This document shows positions 1 to 9,723 of a stretch of 64,000 nucleotides of DNA, in pieces (within the stretch, counting starts at the first letter, position 1; every line of letters starts with the position of its first letter). The position numbers and the translations under genes were made by a program. The notes under the pieces were generated by a model, which saw nothing but the letters and a program-made list of their open reading frames with translations, was not told the DNA's origin and made no database searches. Origin of the DNA: Periplaneta americana (lineage: Eukaryota; Arthropoda; Insecta; Blattodea; Blattidae); contig NC_091132.1 of NCBI RefSeq assembly GCF_040183065.1, forward strand, positions 157,640,102 through 157,704,101, read 5' to 3'.

Positions 1-322
1 AAGAGGAAGGGAGGAAATAGAAAAGATTGGAGAATGTTGGGTTTGCAATGAAAGACCTGCCCATGGGCAGAACACTTATGTATGTCCCATGGTGGAAGAA
101 TACTGGCGAGGCGGTGCGCAGCTATCGTCCCCTCTCACTTGCAAAGATGACGTCACGCTGGGACCAATATCCAGCCTTGTCTTCAGTAAAGCATTACATA
201 GAGGCGGTTCTGTTCATGATTATATTACTCGAAGGCATCGTTGATAGAAATAAATATTTGTTACGGGACATTATAATTATAAACAATGATAATATGCTGA
301 CGATACAGCAATAACTCTGTGC
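1..322. other. Unassigned left edge
   Basis: No gene can be supported here. A short open frame on the + strand has no recognisable family and no splice or promoter context that makes it convincing. A perfect CRE-like palindrome TGACGTCA sits at 148-155, close to a CCAAT-type sequence, so this may be part of a promoter whose gene lies elsewhere, but that is a guess. Confidence 0.3.
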
Positions 323-1352
323 ACTTACTTACTTACTGGCTTTTAAGGAACCCGAAGGTTCATTGCCGCCCTCACATAAGCCCGCCATTGGTTCCTATCC
401 TGAGCAAGATTAATCCAGTCTCTATCATCATATCCCACCTCCCTCAAATCCATTTTAATATCCTCCCATCTACGTCTCGGTCTCCCCAAAGGTCTTTTTC
501 CCTCCGGTCTCCCAACTAACACTCTATATGCATTTCTGGATTCGCCCATACGTGCTACATGCCCTGCCCATCCGAAACGTCTGGATTTAATGTTCCTAAT
601 TATGTCAGGTGAAGAATACAATGCGTGCAATTCTGCGTTTTGTAACTTTCTCCATTCTCCTGTAACTTCATCCCGCTTAGCCCCAAATATCCTAAGCACC
701 TTATTCTCAAACACCGTTAACCTATGTTACTCTCTCAGAGTGAGAGTCCAAGTTTCACAACCATACAGAACAACCGGTAATATAACTGTTTTATAAATTC
801 TAACTTTCAGATTTTTTGACAGCGGACTAGATGATAAAAGCTTCTCAACCGAATAATAACACGCATTTCCCATATTTATTCTGCGTTTAATTTCCTCCCG
901 AGTGTCATTTATATTTGTTACTGTTGCTCCAAGATATTTGAATTTTTCCACCCCTTCGAAGGATAAATCTCCAATTTTTATATTTCCATTTCGTACAATA
1001 TTCTGGTCACGAGACATAATCATATACTTTGTCTTTTCGGGATTTACTTCCAAACCGATCGCTTTACTTGCTTCAAGTAAAATTTCTGTGTTTTCCCCAA
1101 TCGTTTGGGGATTTTCTCTTAACATATTCACGTCATCCGCATAGACAAGAAGCTGATGTAACCCCTTCAATTCCAAACCCTGCCTGTAATCCTCAACTTT
1201 CCTAATGGCATATTCTAAAGCGAAGTTAAAAAGTAAAGGTGATAGTGCATCTCCCTGTTTTAGCCCGCAGTGAATTGGAAAAGGATCAGATAGAAACTGA
1301 ACTATACGTACTCTGTACACTGAAGGTGAAAATAAATTAAATGACAACTGCA
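323..1352 (-). mobile_element. 5'-truncated RTE-type non-LTR retrotransposon (copy 1)
   Basis: Read on the - strand, this is the C-terminal half of a reverse transcriptase followed by the conserved RTE-like tail. Visible are the palm motif VYADDVN, a KYLGATVTN segment, [10 protein letters not shown], and then FENKVLR, RRFGWAGHVARMG and GRPEGKRPLGRPRRRWED. The 3' end reaches a (TAAG)n tail at 323-336, the simple-repeat tail expected of RTE-clade elements. One nonsense codon (TAA at 727-729, where the other copies have GAA) breaks the frame, and two single-codon deletions are seen against the other copies. The 5' end is truncated next to a poly(A) and (AAT)n run at 1352-1395. The element is dead. 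Clade assignment rests on the protein tail and the 3' repeat. Confidence 0.85.
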
Positions 1353-1395
1353 AAAAAAAAAAAAAATAATAATAATAATTATTATTATTATTATT
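1352..1395. repeat. Poly(A) plus (AAT/ATT)n simple repeat
   Basis: An A14 run passes into AAT and ATT trinucleotide repeats, directly next to the truncated 5' end of RTE copy 1. The stretch 1396-1557 holds nothing recognisable. Confidence 0.9.
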
Positions 1396-1557
1396 TCCAC
1401 TTCACTAATGTTTAATATATTTGTAAATGCATACATTCAAATGTTTCTACTGCCGTGAGAAAGACTTTAACAAGTGTATTACTTTTATGAAGTTATTGTA
1501 ATGTCAGAACAAACATTCTTGTTTTAAAAATCGTAATTTAGCGTCTTATAAATTGAA

Positions 1558-1695
1558 CTTGTCCGCCCTTGGACAGTGATCCACGAGCTCGCTAGTCGCT
1601 ACGTCTTTGTCCTTCGGAAATCCGTAGTATCTTATGTTTGTTCATTTCGTTTTCTTCGAGTGGCTGTTGTAGCCATACATAACACAGCCCGGCAT
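1558..1695 (-). pseudogene. Dead THAP-domain first exon
   Basis: On the - strand an ATG at 1693-1695 opens a peptide beginning MPGCVMYGYNSHSKKTK. After one TGA codon the same frame continues as NIRYYGFPKDKDVA and, further on, RADKF. This is the N-terminal half of a THAP zinc-finger domain (start MPxC, then GCxN, then a Y-x-F-P segment, then an ADKF-like segment). Two defects are visible: the second zinc-binding Cys of the GCxN motif is Tyr, and the TGA stop follows KTK. THAP domains bind DNA and occur both in host regulators and in P-element-type transposases, so this could be the relic of either. It is not the same THAP as the one at 17743 and 39704. No downstream exon was found. Confidence 0.6.
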
Positions 1696-1805
1696 TCTAT
1701 TGCGTATTTCTTTCGCGTAGATTAAAAAAATTGGCCCAATCTTTGTCACCATAACTAAGTTTAAAGCGACTGCTGTGCTTGATTCCAAGCTATGACCTCC
1801 CAGTG

Positions 1806-1813
1806 TGACGTCA
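1806..1813. promoter_or_regulatory. CRE-like palindrome upstream of the dead THAP exon
   Basis: Perfect TGACGTCA about 110 bp upstream of the THAP start codon, with ATGCGCAGAC beside it. The placement suggests a relic promoter of the - strand exon. Function is inferred from position only. Confidence 0.35.
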
Positions 1814-2734
1814 CATGCGCAGACCTGACGGATTTGTGTCAACGATCAGTATTCTTCCAACATGAGTATATCCAGACTGCTTGGAATGTCATGGCTGAGA
1901 ACAGCCGCTATTTGAAAAGACTCTAGTCGGTTCCATGCCCACTCGACTGCAAGATGTGATCGAGATGTGGGGAATATAGAATCGTGGCTTTTTGTTGTTT
2001 TTTTAACGATTCATTTTTTTTTAATGTTCTAAGGCTGACACCAGGAAGTTTGTTTTGTATACGTCACGAAACAGATTTTTGTTGCGAATAAAATATTTTT
2101 TTCTTTTCATTTGCAGCCATAATGTCATAATAAATAATGATAAAGTCATGACATAATACATTCATGAACCTGATGTTAATTACTAAAATAATCATAAAAG
2201 AGAAAGGAGTAATTATGTATGTTTTGTATCTCTGTCTTAAAAACAATACAAAAAAGAACACAAAAAGCACTTGGTTGTATTCGAACGCAGGACCTCACGC
2301 ATAAGAGGCAGGAACGCTACCATTACGCTATTAAGTAGGTAACACAAACAATATTTTAATTATAACTACATATCAGGCAACGTGGTACAACAACATGTAG
2401 TAACATCGCCTGTCTCCGAATTGTAGCGAAGATACCCGAAGGGAACTTTGCTTCTGGAGAGCGGCCACTTTTTCTTTTGACAACTGTACATACCTGTAGT
2501 ACAAATAATGCCCCATGTCTATATAATTCGATAATAAAACTTCAGCTAGAATTGCCGTCTTGTAGTAATGAAATTTTCGATTCCATATTCAAATAGTCAT
2601 AGGACAGAGTTCCCTAGTTTATGTTATGTATAATGTATTTTAAAACAAGTTTATTTGTTCTCTAAGTACATTATATCATTTCTGTCAATGTTACATTTTC
2701 GTTAATATATCTATATGAATTGCTCCTAATGACA
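1814..2734. other. Intergenic, with one tRNA-like relic
   Basis: Mostly AT-rich sequence without a supported gene. The only structured piece is at 2268-2338 on the - strand, which reads like a tRNA head: an A-box-like TAGCGTAATGGTAGCG and a B-box-like GCGTTCGAATAC at the right spacing. The acceptor stem is not convincing, so it is better read as the head of an old tRNA-derived SINE than as a tRNA gene. Confidence 0.4.
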
Positions 2735-2735
2735 C

Positions 2736-2778
<43 letters not shown>

Positions 2779-2779
2779 C
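2735..2779. repeat. (AAT)n microsatellite
   Basis: About fifteen uninterrupted AAT units. The following AT-rich stretch to 3373 shows no gene. Confidence 0.95.
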
Positions 2780-3373
2780 CATCTTCATTCTCAACATAAT
2801 CTTTTCTTCATTCTGAAATTATTATATAGCTTATCTCAAATTATAACATATATTATTGTTATCAACTTCATTATTATCATCTTTATGTATCCTACTTGTT
2901 AAATATCTTATTCTGGTCTTTAAATGTTAGTCTACAAAGTATGTATATTGTGACTTTTCTATGTTTTTGTCTATCTATTCCTCTCTAGAATTTGATTCTG
3001 GTATTACAATTTTTAATTTCATTTTATAAACAACAGAGATATTTGTGTATGCGAATTATGTAAAATTAGTTTTTAATGCCGGTATAATTTGAAAATACAT
3101 ACATGCAAAATTATTCACGTTGTAGCATGTCTTTGCTGTGAAAAATAACACCAAGTTTTTAGATTACCTACTTGAGCTGTTACTTTGCAATGAATGGCTA
3201 AATTGTAGATACTCCAGTCGCAACATTGAATTCACCTTAAGTTTACTTATAGCCAGAATTTTGTTTTGCAATAAAAAACAAAGTAGGAAATGTAGGATAA
3301 ATTTGCGTACTGTCTTTGTCAGATGCTTATACTGCCTGCTCATTCAGTGATCAAACATGTAAAATAACCTATA

Positions 3374-3608
3374 TACTTACATACGGCTTTTAAGGAACCA
3401 GGAGGTTCATTGTCGCCCTCAAATAAGCCCGCTATCTGTCCCTCTCCTGTGCGAGATTAATCCAGTCTCTGTTATATTCCACCTCCCTCAAATCCATTTT
3501 AATATTATCCTTCCATCTACGTTTCGGCATTCCCGAATGTCTTTTTCTCTCCGCCCTCCCACAAACACTCTACATGCATTTCTGGATTCGCCGATACGTG
3601 CTACATGA
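3374..3608 (-). mobile_element. Decayed RTE 3' fragment (copy 2)
   Basis: The - strand again shows the RTE tail (GHVARIGESRNACRVFVGG, then RECRN in place of RPRRRW) ending in a degenerate TAAG tail. It is much more diverged than the other copies, with frame breaks in the arginine-rich part. It is the oldest of the five RTE pieces here. Confidence 0.75.
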
Positions 3609-4868
3609 CCTTTACTATGCCTAAAGCCGACATTAGAGACTATTTTCCAGTCTTTCTGCATCCTACCTCGAATAGGGATCACTTCAAACTACAGATTTTA
3701 ATTTCTCAACTTGGAGTTTTAAATCAGAACAAGCTTGCATTGAATGAGAGGACACTGGATAAAATCTACCGGTCGTTTCTCGTCACAATAGAAACGTGTA
3801 TTAGAATAGTACCAACTAAATATAACTATCTGTAATACTTATATACGGAGAGCTATGAAAATGAGGACACACAAAGTAGAAGAGGGGATAAGCAAAGTGA
3901 ATTAGTCGGTCTGGATGGCTCAGTCGGTCGAGTGCTATTCGCTTTATGACTCTTAATACACATCAAATAATGATACACTTTGAACAATTTAAATTGTTTA
4001 ATTAAACTCAATTTGTCAGTCTCATTGCAACTGTATACTCGTTACTACCGCTTGTTATATTGTAGCCTATGCAATGCAATTCCTCCCATGTGAAGTAGAG
4101 GAACATGTAATCTCCTATGTGAATATTAAGCATATATTTTTGTAATTGTGACGCACGGGCTTATTAAGCGTAGATTATTGTTATCAATTATGTAGTCTGA
4201 CTGCACAGAGATGTTATTTAAATGTGTAGAATAAATAAATGAACAAAATCCCTCTAATAAATCTGTTACTTCTTCCTACTGAAAAAATTATATTTTGCAC
4301 ATAGGAGATATTGTAGGAACAACGACGATAATGTTTTTGTTACATTCATCCTAAGCCACAGCACGGCGGGTACAGGATGTTAGGGCGATCTCCTCGTGAC
4401 TGCCAACTGTGCTGCAGGGAAGAGCGTTTCCGTCTGTTGCAACTGCTACTGAATTCACTGCGATATAGCGATCTTTCCTAGAAACAAAATCGATTTCTTA
4501 CTAAATAAAAATAAAGAAATGGAGAAGGAAGCTTCTGTTCTTTTAATCTTAAGCATTTAGTGCGTGAACTTACTGTTATTGAACAGCTTCCACCCTGTAT
4601 GAATGTTCGTACCACCTTTCACAGTTGAGATGCAGCTCTTCGCTTGTTTCATTCCGTATGAACTGAAACATCCCGGAACTCACCACGTGGAGGTGGCTGC
4701 ATGTCGAGTTCCGCCCTGCCCATCCCATCCTCCCTATCATTGGGCAGTGCATAATTTTTTTGTGGTTTGCAATTTTTTTTTTTTTTAGACTTTTCAATTT
4801 TATATTTTTTTTTTGTCTAATTTACATTTTACATTTTGGAAAGATAGAGAAAGACGGTCACTTAAAAT
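3609..4868. other. Intergenic
   Basis: No supported gene. At 3906-3945 a tRNA-like half with a good A-box (TGGCTCAGTCGG) appears without a matching B-box, probably another SINE relic. Confidence 0.4.
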
Positions 4869-5088
4869 TTTGTTTTATTTAACGACGCTCGCAAAAGCAG
4901 GGGTTATATCAGCGTCGCCGGTGTGCCGGAATTTTGTCCCGCAGGAGTTCTTTTACATGCCAGTAAATCTACTGACATGAGCCTGTCGCATTTAAGCACA
5001 CTTAAATGCCATCGACCTGGCCGGGGATCGAACCCGCAACCTTGGGCGTAGAAGGCCAGCGCTATACCAACTCGCCAACCAGGTCGAC
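4869..5088 (-). repeat. tRNA-derived SINE (family S1), copy 1
   Basis: On the - strand the unit starts GTCGACCTGGTTGGCGAGTT. It contains an RNA polymerase III A-box (TGGCGAGTTGG) and a B-box (GGGTTCGATCCC), then a unique body, and ends GAGCGTCGTTAAATAAAAC. A second copy follows at once in the same orientation and a third lies at 18036-18262, where a target duplication fixes the element ends. It is a non-coding retroposon that depends on a LINE for movement. Confidence 0.85.
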
Positions 5089-5107
5089 TATTTATAGGCC
5101 TAAATGT

Positions 5108-5330
5108 TATGTTTTTCTATTTAACGACGCTCGCAAAAGCAGGGATTATATCAGCGTTGCCGGTGTGCCGGAATTTTATCCCGCAGGAGTTCTTTTACAT
5201 GCCAGTAAATCTACTGACATGAGCCTGTCGCATTTAAGCACACTTAAATGCCATCGACCTAGCCCGGGATCGAAACCGCAAGCTTGGGCAGAGAAGGCCA
5301 GCGCTATACCAACTCGCCAACCAGGTCGAC
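5108..5330 (-). repeat. tRNA-derived SINE (family S1), copy 2
   Basis: Same family and orientation as the copy to its left, separated by about 20 bp. The B-box is slightly damaged (TTTCGATCCC). It lies only 40 bp beyond the stop codon of the 277-codon frame, so it would fall in that gene's 3' untranslated region. Confidence 0.85.
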
Positions 5331-5370
5331 CAGAATTTGGATCCAGGACCGCAGCCGCGGAAGTGTTCCC

Positions 5371-6204
5371 CTAGTTCCGTCCAGACTGTTTTCTAGCCAT
5401 CTCCCAAAATCTTTCCAAAGCTTCCTCAGCCGGGATAGGTTTCCAAAGTCGAAAGGGTTCAACAAATCTCTCTTCCTCCGACATCATGCCTGAGCCAGAG
5501 TCGTCACTGTCCGTACTGGACTCATTCTGCCGACTCGACTGGGGAGGACTATCGTCTGTAGTGTGTGGGGTGGTAGTGTCAGTGCCTTGGCCGCCCGCTG
5601 AAGAAGGTCCCGCCTTCGCTTCCCCCTGAGAGTCCTCAGGAGGAAGGTCAAACGTGACCCTCGGGCGCGGACGGTCGGCCCCCTGTTCTTTCTCAGTACC
5701 CCTGAGAATACCACGGGGGGGAGGCGGGGGTAGTGGTGGTACGGATGAAGGTGGAGAAGATGGCGGTGGGTGTGATCGGCGTGATCGTCGTCTCACTTGT
5801 TGTGGGTGTATTTCTGTGCAGGGGGGAGCATAAATGTATTTAAGTTTTGTACAGTATCGGGGGTGTGATGTGGAAGGCTGAGGCGATGAAGGCGGAGGGA
5901 CAGGCTCAGGGGGCGTGGAGGCAGTCCCCTGGACTGGGGGACTGCCGCTACTCCAGAGATAGTAGCCCCCCAACCCTATCGCCCCAACGATCCCCACAAT
6001 TTTGACCAAATCTGGCGTACCGAACGAAAATCGGGGTCCGCCTTCCGCAACCGCAGGTCCTTCCTTCCGCGGTCCAATCGCATACGCAGGTCTTCCCGCC
6101 GTCTGGAAGGCTCCCATACGAGAGCGCCCAGCAAATGCAGCTGCCCCCGTGAAGGGATAGCCTCCCTTCTTCATCAAAAGAAACGCAGTTCGCATTCCAG
6201 ACAT
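5371..6204 (-). CDS. Single-exon proline-rich protein with one membrane segment, unknown function
   Basis: A 277-codon open frame in an isolated GC-rich island, unlike the AT-rich surroundings. The N-terminus (residues 1-60) is rich in Arg, Lys, Ala and Gly and poor in acidic residues, like a mitochondrial targeting segment. A hydrophobic stretch at about 66-84 (VKIVGIVGAIGLGGYYLW) looks like one transmembrane helix. Residues about 89-190 are proline-rich with a PPLPPPPPRG run. About 200-245 is Ser/Asp/Glu-rich, and the C-terminus has a Trp-rich segment (FRLWKPIPAEEALERFWEMA). The family is not recognised. Support comes from length, composition, the upstream CpG-rich region with a CRE-like site and the ordered domain layout. 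The start at 6204 is the first ATG of this frame after that region. Two SINEs lie just past the stop. It could be a lineage-specific or fast-evolving mitochondrial membrane protein, but that is an inference. Confidence 0.6.
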   Translation of the reverse strand: MSGMRTAFLLMKKGGYPFTGAAAFAGRSRMGAFQTAGRPAYAIGPRKEGPAVAEGGPRFSFGTPDLVKIVGIVGAIGLGGYYLWSSGSPPVQGTASTPPEPVPPPSSPQPSTSHPRYCTKLKYIYAPPCTEIHPQQVRRRSRRSHPPPSSPPSSVPPLPPPPPRGILRGTEKEQGADRPRPRVTFDLPPEDSQGEAKAGPSSAGGQGTDTTTPHTTDDSPPQSSRQNESSTDSDDSGSGMMSEEERFVEPFRLWKPIPAEEALERFWEMARKQSGRN

Positions 6205-6287
6205 ACCGAACTATTCTTCCGAGAAAAGCAAACCACAGTGTTTCCATGGAAACGATCCGTCTTGTCGTGTCTGTCGGCCATTGTTGA

Positions 6288-6295
6288 TGACGTCA
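6288..6295. promoter_or_regulatory. CRE-like site, candidate promoter of the 277-codon gene
   Basis: Perfect TGACGTCA about 85 bp upstream of the start codon at 6204, inside a CpG-rich stretch that also carries an ATGGC element (CAACAATGGCCG on the - strand). This combination is typical of TATA-less housekeeping promoters. Its role is inferred. Confidence 0.45.
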
Positions 6296-6519
6296 GCACG
6301 ACAATACCCAGGCGCGCGAGTACGTTGAAATACCGTTACAATAAAAGATGGGAACGTTTTCACATCTTCTATCTTTTTATGATATTATTATTCCCTACAT
6401 TTATATTAGAAAAGGAGATTAGGCCTATTATTTTATATCTAGACGAGTATTAAATACTGACGAATAGAAATTGAGTAATATTTATTAGAATTCAGTTTTC
6501 TTACTAATACATAAATAGT

Positions 6520-6789
6520 ATACCAAGATGTGTTGCTACTGTGTGTGGCAAGAGATTTTCGCGTTTGGATTATCTCGGGGCGCATTCACTCGTGCACACA
6601 AACGAGAGGTCATTCAGTTGTGACGTGTGTGGAAAGAGTTTTTTGCAATCTGCACATCTCGAGAGGCATTCACGCTTGCACATTGGCACGAAACCATTCT
6701 GTTGTGATGTGTGTGGGAAGTGTTTTACAAGTTCTTCACACCTTAAAACACTTTTGATTATCCACACTGGCAACAAGCCATTCAGTTGA
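6520..6789 (+). pseudogene. C2H2 zinc-finger exon fragment
   Basis: The + strand encodes about three C2H2 fingers and then a stop. The first has a stretched Cys pair (CVATVCGKRF). The second is normal (FSCDVCGKSF...HLERHSRLH). In the third the first zinc-binding His is lost (HLKTLLIIH). Linkers are poor (TNERS, IGTKP). There is no upstream finger and no clear acceptor site, so this is a decayed end of a finger exon. Closest relatives in the window are the fingers of ZF-A, and the sequence after the stop also matches the 3' flank of ZF-A, so this is probably the end of a duplicated, dead paralogue. Confidence 0.7.
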
Positions 6790-6815
6790 GACTGTCTAGC
6801 TTTTATTCGTCAGGT

Positions 6816-6990
6816 AATGATTTATTCCTTTGACTTTTATTGTAATTGTAAATTTAACATTAATTGTAATTATAATTTTAATTGTATTCTTAATATTGTA
6901 GTTGTAATTCCCTGGTAGGGTTTAAGATGGTCTTATCTCTACCAAGATAAATAAATAATAAATAATAAATATGGAAATGAAGGTTTTTTT
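6816..6990 (+). repeat. LINE-3'-end-like repeat after zinc-finger fragment (copy a)
   Basis: A stretch with repeated TTGTAATTATAATTTTAATTG, then CCCTGGTAGGG, CTTATCTCTACCAAG and a (TAAATAA)n tail. The same sequence lies 3' of ZF-A (14066-14122 and 15097-15205), where an RTE element interrupts it. Ending in short A/T tandem units is typical of a LINE 3' end, but it could also just be part of a segmental duplication with the fingers. Confidence 0.6.
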
Positions 6991-7150
6991 TTTAAATTTG
7001 GCTAGCAATATTAAAAAAATGGAATGTAAGTTTTCATTGTTCATAACTTTTAATTAAGTTGTTTTATAACATTTTAGTGATGCCATTATGTCTAAATTAC
7101 CAGCTTTAACTTAATAATAATAATAATAATAATAATGTAATTTATCTAAT

Positions 7151-7690
7151 TGTATACACTAATTTCAGTATTTATACGGTTTCATGAGCACGAAGGACAT
7201 ATTAATTGCAACTTTGTCCTATATTTTACAGAATATTTACATTAACCCTCATTACCCAGATTTGACTTACACCACTTCTGCTCTGAGTGGCTCAATTATG
7301 AAATTGCTTTACCTACGTTACTCTCAATGCTCTGCAGATAGCAACGTAATCCAATATATACTAGAGATTTACCTGCCGCTACAAGACAGCAATGTTGAGA
7401 ATCTGTAGCTCATCATAGGCGTATTGCGACACTCCTAACTCTAAGAAAATCGACCTCAAATGTATATTATTCGTTACCTTGTTTTTCCCTGGACTCTCTT
7501 CTTCTGAAATAAATCAAAGGATTTTAGAAAATTATACTGTGAACTTTCTTATAAGAACAGACAGAAACTGTCAATTTCGTCCCCCAATGCACTATGCTCT
7601 GCTTCTACTGCTAATGGCAAACTTAAACTTGAGGTTAGAAAAATCTCCTTCCCCAGAAGTTGCATCCACTCCTGATTTACAGCCGAATGC
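7151..7690 (+). repeat. Repeat X, uninterrupted copy
   Basis: A dispersed repeat. Its first part (to about 7290) matches the inverted-ended element at 35841-35996, and the part from 7290 to 7672 matches 17168-17573. The latter preserves a short coding-like stretch in both copies (around RNCQF and HYALLLLLMANLN). This copy has the undisturbed target sequence (TTGCATCCACTCCTGATTT at about 7660) into which the P-like element inserted in the other copy. The parent element was not identified. Confidence 0.6.
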
Positions 7691-8412
7691 AGCACACTAT
7701 TTCGCCAGAACAATAGTAAAATTCAAGAGACATTTTATTAAAAGAAGTACTTCTTCCGCCTACACATCCATTCACCACATTAATTGGAAGAGAGAGAGAT
7801 GCAATTGAAGAGTGGGAATGCTATTTAAGTAACACGTCACTTTTTTTTTTTTTTTGCGGCATTTGTATATAGCCGTGGACGAATTGAGTAGAGTGGGAAA
7901 GGGAGAACAAACTTAAAAATGCAATGGAGTTTGGGGCTGAGAAAGACTGAATATGTAAACTCCATGACTTCTAAATACGTCATTTGTAACTAGGAAACGC
8001 ATTCCTTTTTTTAATTAGTTGTTCTTTTTTCCACGAGATAGATCACAACTAAAAAATTTGAAAATTGTGGACGTGAAGTTACAAACGGAATTTTATTTCA
8101 CATAAAACAAACATACTCACGAAATGGTGTGAATACTTAAATTCAGGAAATATATTGCAAACAAAATAAGTTGAACTTTTTTTTTTACTTCCATGGATTT
8201 TTAAAAGAGCATTTATGTAATTTAAAGCTGAATCAATAATAGGTTATTCAGAATAATATTAACCTTTATATTTCATGGTGGATCCTTCTGATCATACTAG
8301 CAGCAAAATGTCATCCAATAAATATATTCTTTTACTCGTATATGCTGCGATAGGACGCTTTTCGTATAAATTATTTCACTATTGGTTTTGCAATAAGTAG
8401 ATATGCATTTGT
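7691..8412. other. Intergenic
   Basis: No supported gene. A short motif around 7925-7970 (GAGTTTGGGGCTGAGAAAG, then CTGAATATGTAAACTCC) recurs with changes at 45516-45560, so a small dispersed repeat is present. Confidence 0.35.
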
Positions 8413-8454
8413 TGACATCAATATTAATAAAAATGTGGACGGACTTTATAAATA
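8413..8454 (+). promoter_or_regulatory. Conserved CRE-like plus TATA block ahead of ZF-A exon 2
   Basis: TGACATCA (8413-8420), then ATTAATAA, a GTGGACGGAC block and TATAAATA (8447-8454), 66 bp before exon 2. The paralogue ZF-B has the same arrangement at 27267-27308 with similar spacing. Conservation of non-coding sequence with a TATA box suggests an alternative promoter, since no first coding exon for ZF-A was found. The shared ancestry of the two genes could also explain it. Confidence 0.45.
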
Positions 8455-8519
8455 GTCACGGGTTTTCTTGAACATCTTTTATACTGTTTTGTCTAATTAT
8501 TTTGTAATTTTTGTTACAG

Positions 8520-8657
8520 GAAGGACATTTATTAGATTTGGACGTCACTAAAATAAAAACTGAATGTATAGACCACAGGTATGACATTAATTCGGAGATA
8601 GTGTTTGAGGAATCTGCAGTGCCAATTGACTTTCCCATGCTGAAGAGTGAAGCTGAG
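8520..8657 (+). CDS. ZF-A exon 2 (acidic linker)
   Basis: 46 codons, phase 0 at both ends, between TTGTTACAG and GAG/GTGAGT. The peptide starts EGHLLDLDVTKIKTEC and ends MLKSEAE. It matches ZF-B exon 2 in length and over most positions. No upstream exon encoding a start was recognised. Confidence 0.8.
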
Positions 8658-8963
8658 GTGAGTGCAATCGGTAGTTCCCTCCCTGTTACTTTCTGGCTGA
8701 TGTAGCTGCTACAGTCATCCCAGTGGTAACTTTTACCCTATCCAATTTTTAAGTTAATTGATTTACTAGTACTGTTTAGTTTATTTGAATCATGTACCGT
8801 ACTTGCTGGTAATCCATTAGTTTCAAAATGGATGCCCACATCCTTCACAATATGTTTCCATTACTGACTTTACGTTAAAGATTGGATGAGTTGTACATTT
8901 TTACTGCCTGATTTTCATGTATTATTGTGCTCTGTGTCTGTTTTGCATAATCTTCTGCTACAG

Positions 8964-9043
8964 GAAGAGTTTTGTGAGTTGGATCAAGTGAAGGAGGTCA
9001 AACTGGAAGTAGCAGCAGAAGAGAATGAAGTCTTAACTGAGAG
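8964..9043 (+). CDS. ZF-A exon 3 (acidic linker)
   Basis: 26 codons plus two bases, between CTGCTACAG and AG/GTGAGT. It encodes EEFCELDQVKEVKLEVAAEE and a few more residues. The two leftover bases join the T at 9530 to make Ser, and the frame then runs into the finger exon. Confidence 0.8.
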
Positions 9044-9101
9044 GTGAGTGTAATATACGAGTCCCTAGTTTGTTATTGGTTCGATATGTAAAACGTCAAA
9101 C

Positions 9102-9105
9102 ATCT

Positions 9106-9155
<50 letters not shown>

Positions 9156-9209
9156 TTCTGATAATACTACAGACATTATTACTACCAATACCACCATTAG
9201 TACTCTATA

Positions 9210-9249
<40 letters not shown>

Positions 9250-9250
9250 T
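9102..9250. repeat. Two (ATT)n microsatellites in ZF-A intron 3
   Basis: ATT runs at about 9102-9155 and 9208-9250. Their open reading frames (poly-Leu, poly-Ile) are repeat artefacts. Confidence 0.95.
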
Positions 9251-9529
9251 AATTTGTACCATAGTTGTTTATTTCATTGTATCACTGTCTTGGACTTCTA
9301 TTGTGCAGTGTCTCTTGTCCAGCACATAAATATTAATAATTATATAAAAAATTATTGTTATTACTGTCATTATTGTTGTTATGATTATTATAATTACTAT
9401 TACTACTTGATTTTTTAAAGATAATCTGTACAAAAAGTAACTGAAGGTGAAAGTCCATTATCAATTTCTGATATATTACTTTTCTTATGGGGCATATATT
9501 TCTTCATGAAGTCTAGACATTCTTTCCAG

Positions 9530-9723
9530 TAATGACACAATTTTTAGTGTTGCAGTTAGCCATAATAGTGGAGTTGCAAAATTCTGCGAAAATAATCCTG
9601 AAGTATACGACGGCAAGAAATACGATTGTGACATTTGCGGAATGTCTTTTCTCGAGTTTGCGAGACTCAAAAGCCATTACCACAAGGAATGTCACAAGGA
9701 ATTCAATGGCGATGTGAGTGGAA
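9530..9723 (+). CDS. ZF-A exon 4, part before the transposon
   Basis: Acceptor TCTTTCCAG precedes 9530. It encodes about 64 residues including one complete finger and the start of the second, which has lost both Cys (NGDVSG where CDVCG is usual). The last eight bases, GAGTGGAA (9716-9723), are the left target duplication of the transposon. Confidence 0.75.

Noticed and set aside
2268-2338. tRNA gene on the - strand
   Set aside because: Box sequences are good, but stems are poorly paired. A SINE head is more likely.
9070-9252. Poly-Leu/Ile frame
   Set aside because: Translation of (ATT)n microsatellites.
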